Positions 39,652-51,600 of a stretch of 64,000 bases of DNA are shown here, in pieces (position 1 is the stretch's first letter; each line of letters begins with the position of its first letter). A program made the translations under genes and the position numbers. The notes beneath the pieces were generated by a model, which saw nothing but the letters and a program-made list of their open reading frames with translations, did no database searches and was not told the DNA's origin. This DNA is from Chaunax sp. Z400 (lineage: Eukaryota > Chordata > Actinopteri > Lophiiformes > Chaunacidae), in the NCBI GenBank assembly GCA_037577475.1, contig CM075187.1, positions 2,172,546 to 2,236,545 of the forward strand, read 5' to 3'.

Positions 39652-42600
39652 CATGCTACACAGGTTAGATTCAACACAAGTCAATAGTTTGTTTTAATTT
39701 ACAGCAACCATAAGCACCAGAGTATTATTCATTCAGGTTTATGGGCATGGTAAGGAAGAGGGATGGAAAAAGTGGGGATTCCCTACATTTGAAGTGGTCA
39801 TAAAACCTGAATATGTATCCATTCCTCCATTATTTACATTGCTTTAGTCTGTAAGGGTCCATCGATCAGAAGAATAAGAACGTTTTGTCATTAAAAATTA
39901 CTCAAAATTGAACATTAACAATATTTTCTCTTCTTCCTGCAGTGTAATTGGATATGCTTGTTATTGTTACCTTGCTGGCTCCCTACCTTTCTGTTTAGTT
40001 TCCTCCTCTTTTGCTTTTCATATGCCAAATAGGCTTGTCTTTGAAGAGTAGGTGAGTACCTATATACATGGCTATCCTAAACATATAGCTTGAGTTCAGT
40101 AATCTAAAGTATGATGAGTACGATGGTGCCATTATAAGCATGTCAACAGTGTTTGTGTAATTACAGTCACTGACAGAGGTGGAGAAAGTTCCACATGGCA
40201 GGTTTAAATAAAAGGCCAGGCTATTATAATTGAGGTTTTACGACAAAACGCATTTATCATTAACGCCCCTTTATAATTTGTTTCTGTTAATTCAGTTAAT
40301 GCATAAATAAAAGTTATTTACAAGGTAGAGATTGCTAATTAGTGGGCATCAGATATCAGTGTGCATGAATCATTATGTAGAACTGATTTATGTGGAAAGA
40401 TTATTGAAGAATTCACCCAGTACCAGTTGTAAAATGTGTTTGCTTCAGTACTGTTAGTTACAAAACATTACCTGGAAATTATTGACAAAAAACTCCAATA
40501 AAATTTTTTTTTAGTTAAAAAAAAAAGTTTCCCTTGTTAGATATTCAGGTACTGTGTGTTGTTACTGAAAAGATTTCTCTGTTCACATTTGAGGCAGAAA
40601 GGGTTGGCAATTTGTGGGACCATTTTCACATGCTTTGCAGTGATGCTCAACGCCAGAGTGAAATCATAACAGTAGCAAAGAAGAAACAAATGAAACAACC
40701 AAAGCTCTGGGATTTCTTCTGCAGCTGGGCTGATGCGATAGACATAAGAATATTAGTAAACTGGGAGAAAAAAATGCTTAAAAAGAAAAGGGAGGACATA
40801 ATAATTCTATAGTGTTGTGATGTGTTGTGTTGTGTAACATAAGTGGGTTGTTCATAGTGTACATGCAGGGATCCAGAAAGAAACTGAAGAATGCTGAGGC
40901 TGTGGAGACGCTGCTGATATGGCTACAGATCTGATTTTAAAGAGACTCATTTTTTTACCATGAGTTATAGAACTATTAATATACTGCAGCTCTTCCATTA
41001 CCAAAACTGCTGCACCACTATTGGATGTATACACAAAGCTGTTTCTCTGTAGGAATACAGATTGAACACATATCAGCAGTGCCCCGAGTAAAGGCCTCAG
41101 TGCAGAGCAGTCTGTTCTGTTGTGTCAGAGGTGGAGGGGGAAATGCTCAGAGGGAGGGGAAGGGAGGGGAGGCCACTTACTAGGCAACCGTGCCTGGGCC
41201 TGGGATGTAAGAACCAGCCTCTGGGACAGTAAGCTGGGCTGGATGGCATGGCTGGGGGCTAGAGCTGGCCTGGGGACCTGTGCTAGTCCAGGCTGACTGA
41301 TAGGAGCTACAGATCCAACAACAGTGCCCAAGGCTACAGAGGCAGTCCCCAGCACATGCTGCCCGATGCCACTGTTCCCAGAGGAGGCTACAGTGGAGGC
41401 GGCAATGTTGCTGCTGACAGGAGGGGTAGTCTGGGCTCTCTGAGTAGCTGTTCCAACTGTGAAGTACAAGGCAGTGTGGTATGGGACTACATGTTAGGGG
41501 TAACCCAATATTTAGTCAAATCATCAGCACGTTCAAACTGTTCATCTTCCTCCATTTATTCACTCAGCAGTGGTGGACCAACTCAGCAGACAAGGATCAA
41601 ACATTTATTAATCACAGCTGACAATTTGAGGAATAAAATATATTTTATCCAGCATTGAGCGTCTCTAGCATCAGTTTCATCTGCGTGGGTTTGTTCAGTG
41701 GCAGCCAAACTTCACATAAACTGCAGTTCGTATCTTTTGTCTGCAGCTCTTCATCTCACAAATTTATAATGTCGGTTGCTTTTTTCATAAAATCCACCTT
41801 TGCAATATTACCACTTTCCAAACATTCCCATAATTTATTCATCAACAACCTGTTAAAGAACATCATAAGTAATAGTTGCAAAATGATGTCATAGTCACTA
41901 AAGTGAATGGGAGGCCATCGCTCGCTCAAAATAAAAGCCTTGCATTTAGCCTTATCCTCATGGTTGTGCTGCCATTAAATATGTGATGTGTAAGATATGG
42001 CCAGAAGTTTATTTCAAAACATGCAAAAAAAATTAACATATGTGTAGCAGAGATAACTACTGAAGTTAGCATGCTAACCATCTTATCCCCAGGCCATCCT
42101 GTCTCATAGTAGCACTTTATACCTCTAGAGGGGGTAGTCGGATAGCCCCCCAAACGTTCAGCTAGGAGATGAATCTGGGCAAAAAATTTCGGCAAGTTTC
42201 ACAACCTCTCTTCACGCATGGTCTGATAATTAAACAGAACAAACTCACAAAAAGTCAGGAAGATGAATACTTTTGCAATAAGTTTCCTTACTAAACAGAA
42301 AATTCAACGGGGCGCTGTGGGTCCTTGTGTGATCAGAGGCTGAGGTCCAGGCACAATTCACTAAGCTACAGGGCCACTAGCTCCATGGCTATCTAAGCTA
42401 ACAGTAGCTACAGCAAAAGATAACTGCAGCAAAGAGTATAGTACTCTGGTGCCTTCGAATTCTGGCCATATTTTACAGGTTGCCTCTTTAACCGTGGCCA
42501 GCCCACCACTGCTGCATGGAATCATAAATGCAAACATATGAGACTTCTGTGACCAGTGAAACCTGAAGGTGAAGATGTCCCAGACGCCTCCATAAAGCCT

Positions 42601-45600
42601 TAAGAAGAGGAGCTGACCAATGACCATTAAAATTTGCAGCACTGTGCATTAACACACTGAATGTTTATAGAAGGTGCTGCAAAAACTGATGACAAAAATG
42701 CATGACACGTTAAATCAGATTCATTTAAATCCAAACAGCATCACAATAATGCAGACAGCATAACTAGCATAAGCACATTAGATAAAGGCCCTGATAACAT
42801 GGCTACGTGTGATTAAGCTTGTCTTTTAACTTTTGATGTTAGACACCGTCTTGAGTCCTTTAGCTGCTGTGAAAACAACATTTCCCATGCTATACTGATA
42901 CTATTCCTATGACAAGCTCTTACCGTGAGAAGTAGCTGTGGTAGTGGTGGTGGTGACAGGGGATTTGCCCCTGGTCTGGGCTGACTGGCTGGCGGTGGGA
43001 GCAGAGGTATTGATAGTAGGAGAGCTCGTTGGAGGACGCTGGCCTGCCGTACTGGTGATGGTTGCCAGGCGACCTTCTGGCTTTGTCCCATATTGCACTG
43101 GCTGAAACAATCTAATCAGAAAAATTAAAAAAATCTAATGATCGCGTTGTTTCAATGTCAGAATATCAAAGTTAGATTTACATTTCAGGACAGTGTTAAA
43201 ACATCGGAGAGTCTCCACTTCGATGTCATGTTACTTGGAAATCTGGAGCTTTTATTGCTGACCTCATGGGTTTAATCGGGCATGGCTTGGGTCGTGGTGG
43301 TGGATCTGGACCGGTGTAGATCTCCTCTATTAGCTGCTGAGTGACCTTTAGTTTGGGTACTGCTTCTTCAGTCTGATACCGAGTCAGTCTGTTCTCGTTA
43401 TTGACCAGATCAAATATGGACATGTTTGTAATCTAGGAGAAAAAAAGCAGATCAATGCAGATTAATTCTACGTGAGCAGGGTTCAAATAGAGGAGGAGGA
43501 TTTATATTTAAAAAATGATGGACAGGTAGGGTCTCACACAAGAAGCAGAGGTGCAACCAAATAGAAGGATAGAAGTGCTACAAGGAGGACAGTGTATTTA
43601 GGGAGAAAACATTTCAGGGATCAACTTATCTTATTAAATGATTTAGTCTTTGAAAAGTCTGAATATAATGACAGATGTCAATCACAAAATCACCAAAACC
43701 AAAGTGATATCTTAATTCTATTTTGTCTGTTTTGTCTGTCCAGTGATACTAATAAACTAAAGAAAACCTTTAGATTTCCAAACTCCTTCATATTTGTGCT
43801 TTGACAAATGATTTAAACAATCATTCTCTGACTAGAATGGTCATGGATTTATTTTCTATTTATTATCTAAGTGATTAATCCTTTAGCACTGATATTCAAC
43901 ATTTTTGAGTTCAGACAATGCAAACAGACAAAATAGAATAGCAGACAAACCCGTACCTTGCTTGAGTCGTCCTGTAGAGCTCCCAGCACCAGGGATGGAG
44001 CATTGTATTGCAGGGAGGAGCAGAAGTAGGAACTGCTGTTCTGTCTGGGTGCCACCAGCTCAGGGTGGTTACACACTCGCTGTAACTGCATCAAGACCTG
44101 AAGCACGCTGACAAAATGACCCGTCTTCAGCGCCTCCTGGGCTCTAGGGGAGCACAAATAATTATAAAAGACAGCCACAAATATTTTAACTAATTATACA
44201 CAATCTTTCATCCCCAACTATTCTGCACTTATAGGACATTTTACACACTGTACCATTGACTAGGTAGCCCCAACACTCAGCTTCTCAACTGGAATCACCT
44301 AGATTTCTATCGGTTAGTTTGATTAGTTCTATATTTATTTATTAATTACTTTGAGTTGGATGTTCAGGAATCCAGATTTATTAATGAACCTATGTAGGTA
44401 TTTATTACTTTGTCTCAGATAGATGGTTAACCAGTTTCTAAATAAGTCAAAGTTTGATCATTTATGACAAGGATTGATTTATTTATTTTTTGCAGGGGTG
44501 GGGGTCAATATCGACTGATTAATCAGCTATCAGCTTTTTCCTACAATAAACCAACATTATTAGAGCAGTTGATTTCTAATCTGTACCACACAATACACAC
44601 TCATACATATCAACACCATAAATATGTGTGATGCTCCCCAACCCCGACAAAGTGTTTTAGAAATCAGTTCATAGGTTCTTTGTAATCTGACAAACCGACA
44701 GACAGACATGGGTAAAGACAAAACCTCATTGGAGGAGGTTATTAAATTATAAAACAAATCTGTTAAAGCTAAACTTTGATTCGTTTTTCATAGAAGTCAT
44801 AAGACCTGCACCATTAAAAGCAAAACAGATAATTAAACACAAATAAAACTACATTTGATCAAAATAAATGTGATGACATAAAATACATTGTAATCAAGTT
44901 TAAATTGCGGCCTTGTGATTGTTATATATTTGCTAAAATTTATATAAAATAAAATAAAAAAACAAAATAAAAAAACTGTAGAATGTGTAAATTTAAGTTC
45001 TATTACGTCATCAAACTAAAATGTTTCCAAATAGAATTCTCTCTGATATGACAACATTACTATCCATGTGGTGCAGATATCTCACCCCGGCTGGGTGAGG
45101 ATGTCCTCGTAGAGGCTCTTCTGTCTGCTGGACAGACGACACTTCAGGATGTGCTCGTACTTCTTGGGCAGCTGTTTCTCCACGTCCCTTTTGGAGCGCC
45201 TCAGGATGAAAGGCTGGATCACCTACAGTTGACAACATTTCATAGAAAATGTGCATTAAAGGACCTCAGGTGAGGCTGAATATGAACATAGCACAGCTTG
45301 GAGGAATTTACAGGCAGTATACCGACCCTGTGCAGGCGGATAACCAGTTTGTGGCAGTAGTCCTGGTTCTGGTCTGTGCCTGCCTTCACAGGGAAGTCAG
45401 AGTAGGGCCTGGTGATCCCTGGCAAAAGGAAGTGGATCATGGTCCACAGCTCCTTTAGAGTATTCTGTAGAGGAGTGTTGATGAGGAGAACCCTCTGCTC
45501 ACTGGAAGATACACAGAAATACCTTTAAATATTAAAAGTGATTTCAACACAAAAATCCCTGACGTCCATATCCATCACTTCCTCACAGCTTTTACTGCTG

Positions 45601-48600
45601 TGATCATCAGGAACACAAAAAAGCATGTTATCTGTGAACCACATATGGAACCACTGGACTCAATATTTGTCTCACCTTCTTAGAGCAAAGATAGTTTCCC
45701 AGTGCCTCTCAGTCATGTTTTTGATGAGCTGCACCTCGTCCAGGACCAGGTGCCTCCACCTTCTCCTCAGAAAATGGCTCTGGTCCTTCATCAGCAGCTT
45801 GTAGGATGTCACACATACGTGGAAGCTGTTGGCTTCTCCCCACCACTGTACAGCATTTATCAGATGATATGTTATCCCATTTACAGCCATTTATTGAAAT
45901 GAAAAGGCATTTTTATAGTGAGTAATGTCATCAATATGTGTTGTATAAATACAGCAAAAACTACCGTTCTCTTAGATCTGCGCTCCCTTCTGTTGCCAAG
46001 GTACAGGAGGATCTTCAGACCAGGACACCAACGCTTGAACTCCACCTCCCAATTTAGCAACTTGCACGTCCTCACTACAATAAGGTGAGGCCCCCAGATG
46101 CCTGTGGACAAAAACAGCCTCAGTCATCATAATATCCAGTTTTTCAAAATAAGAACAACAAAAACATTCACTGTAAAAACGTTATGTGTATCTTTGACAG
46201 ATGCATACCCTCTTGGCCAGCTAAATGGGCCATGTAGGCCACCGTCTGCACAGTCTTGCCAAGCCCCGTCTCATCTGCTAGGATGCCATTGAGGTGCTTT
46301 TTGTGCAGGTTTGCCAGCCAGTCCACACCAATTTGCTGATATTCTCGCAGCGACCCATGCAGTAGGAAAGGAGCTTGGCTGCGGGTCTGGAGAAATCAAA
46401 AATCAGTTAAAAAAATGATAAAGGGCAACTTTTTCTTTTCTGTGTGTTTGTGTAACTTACTGAGGAGGTGGTCCTGAAGCTGCCCTTGGGCAGGATGAGC
46501 TCTGTGGCCGCAGCCACTTCAGCTATGTCTCTGGCAAGCTTCCCATCAGAGTCAGAGTAAGTGGCTCTGTCAGCAACACGGTACTGATCCACACTGAGCA
46601 GAGTGTCGATCATCACTGCCTCAGGTGGACGGCCTGCAGGACACTCCCTTTCTAAAAAAATAAAAAATATCCACTATTGTTGGGTCACGTCATTCATAAC
46701 CATTCCATACAATGGGTGTAAAGATGAACATGGCAGCAGTACCTTCAGTCTCATCCATGTCATCCTCATCAGTTTGAGGACTAGGCTGAGGCCACTGGAA
46801 GCCGTCATCGTAGGCGCCAGCATACTGCTTCATCAAAGCATCCAGAGGCATCTCAGCTAAAGGTCACACACATTAGAGTTTGACTAATCAATACAGAGAC
46901 AAACACCAGCAACTCTGACACCGGTATTAAATAATGTTAAATAAACTTATTATATTTAAATAAACAGCAAAAAATGGAGTAATTATTTGGAAATTTTTGA
47001 AAAATTAAAATGTCTAAGAATATTTAACAAACATGTTTAAGTTATTAATTCAAATTTATGAGCAAATGCAGTGTGTCAAAGGTTTGTCACCCTATTTACA
47101 ACTGATATTAAACTGTATCCAGATAAATTACACAGATAATTAACAATCCGATCATCTGCATTTACACCTCGTGTTTTTAATGCATTCTCGTTATCAACAT
47201 TGAAATGGGATCTCTATCCTCTAGTGAAAAATCTGTGCATGAGGAATTTAAGATGGTGGCAAATCAACACAGATTCCCTCAAGAAACGATTTGTTAAAGG
47301 GAAACATTGTCAACAACAAATTGCTGAAAATGTAGGATTGAAACTGGACTCTCTTATTCATTTATTCATTTGTACATCGTTCATTCACTTTAATTCAATT
47401 TGTTCATTTATATATTCATTTTTCAAGGAGAATGTGTAGCGAATCAAGTTCCCCACGGGGATCAATAAAGCATTTCTGATTCTGACTCATTCACATGTCT
47501 TTATTCCTATCTGAATAAGGTGTCTGGCTACAGATGACATTATATTACCATGTGTTTGCTGCTCCACAAATGCAATGACAAAGAAATAAAGTAAATAAGT
47601 ACCATCTTTGGTAAGGTCAATCAACTCTGCTCTGTGGTCTGCTTCCCCCTCCATGACCTCCTGTTCTTCAATGGTGCTCTCTTCATCTGCGACTAAAAGA
47701 CAACATAATGAACAGCTCTCAATGATGACACTGAACCAACTGTACCAACTGTACAGTCTTTAAACATCCATGATCCTATACAGCTTGGCACATACCATCT
47801 TCATCAAATAAGGACGAACTTGCTTTTCTTTTTTTAGCTAAAGTCGCCGCCTCCTATAAAAGAAGAAATATTTAATAATAAGAGTAGACAAGATGTAATA
47901 GGTGTCTTTGTTTTGCCATTCATTAGAGTTTCAGTGCACCTACCTCTTTATCAGCTTTCACACCTGTTGACTGACCAGGTACTGCAACGCAAGATTAAAA
48001 AGCTGGTTATGAAAAAAGTAGTTCCAGGTGAGGTAGATTGGCACAATTTAGCTTTCAACCAATGGATTGGAAGTTAAAGCTCATGATGGAGATCAAAGAG
48101 TCTTATTTTTGTTAGCTGCTCAGTGAGACGCACCTTTGGCTGAGGCTTTTTGTAAGCTGAGCGCTTTGAGCCTCTTCTCATAAATTTCAAACTGGAGTTT
48201 AATTTCCACAACCTGGCAGGAAGAAAAGACATTCAGACCGGTAAGAATATATATTACTTATAAATCATGACATTAAGAAAAATATACACATACATGAATA
48301 AACATACCTGCTCTATGTTTGACCAGAAGAATTCCACCTCTCGAGCAATTGTGCTGGCAATGTGGCGAAGGTGAATTTCCCTTTCTTTCGTTGACCTCTC
48401 TTCACTTTTCTTCTGCTCCTGGTGGTGACGGGCACACGTGCGAACAAGCTGTAGTGGAGACAGTTTAAACAAAGACATCAGTTTCTGCGCTGACTCCTCC
48501 CTCTTATTGTGCTGATGTGTAATTTCATGTTTCTCTCTCTCACTTACCTTCTTAGCAGCAGCCTGTTTCCATCTCCTTTCCTGGGCAAAGTCAGCTGCCA

Positions 48601-51600
48601 TCCACTGCATCTCCTCCAGGAGGTAGTCCCAGTGGGACTTTGGACGTGAGGATTCCACAAGTTTGGGGAGCCTACTGGCAGACCACTGGCCCTCCTTTCT
48701 CAGCTCAGAGATTCGTTGATGAACTTGACTCTCCTGGGAAATAAAAATAGCATGTGACATCAGAAGAGAAATCATAGACTTGAATCTAAGACATTAAAAG
48801 GCACTGAATCTACTCAGGCTCAGACATCTGTTTGTGTTTTAGGGAACTCACCAGTTTGGCCTGCTCCACTTGTTTATCTTGAGACCCCTCCTGTGTGGAC
48901 TGCACAGTCCCACTTTGACCAAAGCCTCCAGTCTTGACTGCGGATATACCATTGGTCGCTGTCAGTTTGGACTGGGTGCTTGGGTTGATGTTAGAGGCAT
49001 GAGGGCGGATCGGACTAGCAGTATGGGGGGTTGGAACAGAGTTAGGAGCAGTGATGGGAGCAGGAGACATGGATGTCATGGATATTGAGTTGGTCATCAA
49101 TCTCTGAACTGGCTGGTTGGGCTCTGTTCCAGGGCGAACAAGCGTCACCGTCTATGAGGAAGAGAGACAGAAGTTTTCTTAATGGACAACAGGCAGTATC
49201 ACCATTTAGTCACAAGCATACAGGAAACTGTATTTATACGGTTTCAGGTAGACTGACCGCTTGTCCTGGCTGTAGTATGGCCTGAGATTGTTGTTGCTGT
49301 GGCTGCAGCTGGAGATGAAGTCCTGGCTGCATCTGCTGCTGCAGTTGGGCCTGGAGCTGTGTGTGGGGGTTTACTGTGGCCAGGATGGGTCCACCTGCCT
49401 GCACCTTCACCTGTGTCTGGAGCTGACCACCAGGCTGAGCTGTGTTCTCCACTAACTGAGTCTGCTGAGAGAGTGCTATGGGCAGTCCTGCCATAGGGAG
49501 GGCACCTTGGGGCAGCCTGCCAGGCAGCTGGGGAGGAGGGGTGTGCAGGCTGGCTGCATTCTGCACCGGAGGTCCTTTAGACGGGTCGTATTGCTGCTGG
49601 TTCTGCTTCTGTCCTGCAATCTGGACCGCTTGCGGAGTAGGCGGCATCCCGCCTGTGCACATAGTAACATAGGTTGTATAGAAAGCAACACAAAGAACAG
49701 CAGTAAAAAGCAAGTTGCCAATCTTGCTTGTTTCTTGATTTGTAAATGCATTTTAGTGCTCGAGTTAATTAAAAGATATAAATGCCATTAAGTGTTTGAT
49801 AGCTCCCTCTTTATATATACTTGAGAGACCCCTCTCAACAAGTTACATCTTTTGAAGCTAATAAATAGATAATGAAATAGTACCTATAAAATTTTAAATG
49901 GCTGAGCTTCTGCCATTAGAGCTCCTCAGAACCTTGCCTTAATGAACTAGATGTACTATATGGATCAACAGTAGTGTAGTACTACTTCCTGATGATCAGA
50001 GCAGAAACTAATGAAAGTCATACAGCAAAATGGTTACAGAAGAAATGAAATCAACGTGAGAATCTACATGTCTCTCAAATAAAATACTACTTTGATTAAT
50101 GCAAAACCAAAACATTGCATTTCAAATGTTGAGAGCATGTGGTTAAAACATCAAAAATTAGACATGCAATAAAGTTTTTAGAGAGGAAAAAGAGAAATGT
50201 TAGAAAGGAAAATGAAAACAATAGAACTTCTGATAATAAAGAGACAGGGAGAAGAAAGGGGAAATAAAAATACAGAGCAAACACTCACAAAAACACCATA
50301 TGTTTGGCATGCATGAAGCGATGTCATTCTAGCCGTAACCAATGCACCTGGGTGCCTCACAGAGCGACAAAGCACAGAAGTGAGCAAAAGGACAAACATG
50401 GGGTCTTGCAGACAGCAGGCCTGAGCAGAGCTGTGCACACTAAAGCAGCGCCTGCCTTACCTCCCTGCACGGCACACCACCTTGCCTAGTCGCCATCAAC
50501 ACCTGGCCCTGACACACCCACACCATCACAATCGCAAAAACCTGTGTCGTGAACGCAACTCCTCCACATGACTCCCCTCCTACTAAGACTGAGGGAAAGA
50601 AGCCAAGTCAGAACAAAATGCCATGAAATAACATGGAACAAAGAAATGTGAACATGAGATAAATAAGGACACTCTTGATGATGTAAACATGATGACTTTG
50701 CCTTTACGATGTCGGGACGGACAATCGGAGGGGGAAAGATTTGTGAAGGAATGACAATGGTAAACCAAAAGAACGCATGACACGTGGAGTCATGAAATGG
50801 GAAAACAAGCAAAACCCATTTGAAGGTGAATTTATTCCCAGTGTTTCCCCTTTCTGTGATCCACCCCCAAATTAGATGAAAATCCATCATGACGGGAAGG
50901 TCTGTCCAAATAAAGATGACTAACAAGAACAAACTTGTGGAAAGAAGAGATGGATAAACGACGGTGATCAATAAAATAAAGGAAAATCTTAAGACATGGC
51001 ATCTTCCCATTGAGTGGCTATGGTTCTCCAGACTTGGATTGTCTTCTTCCCCACTTATCCTGACAGAGAGAGCTGATGCTGGTGCAGCTAAGCCTGAACT
51101 TCCTGTGGACTGTGAGAAATCCAGCAGTGGATGAAGATCTGTTTGTTGATGCTGCTTGAAGTTTGTTTGAAGATGAATGTTGTGATTTCTAAAATCTCCT
51201 TAGTTTGAGGCAGGGGATACGTCCAGCAGCATCGAACAGAACACAGAGCAGCCTGGTAGTAGCACTCCTACCTTGCGCAGTTGGCATAAGCTGCTGGAGT
51301 GGAACGCCAGGTGATCCTAAAGGAGCTACACCAGGATGTTGGAAAATCAGCCCATGGCGACCCACATCAATCCGGGGCCTCTTAGCCTGATCTGGGATTT
51401 AAAACACACAATACCCTCATAACGCAAAACAAAAGCACTCGGGCACAGAGCAATGACCTTCTGAAGACCTTACAGGCCACCTCTCCTTCCTCGGGTTAAG
51501 ACTTCAACACAGAGCGCTAGTAGAGGATGCCAAATATCTAAAAGCAGAAGCAATTAGAGGGAGAAAAGAAAACAAACAGAAAACAAAGCAAACAGGGAGG

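Noticed and set aside
40534..40812. 92-codon frame in ep400 intron 24
   Set aside because: AT-rich, no start context, no family resemblance, and on the opposite strand to the gene.
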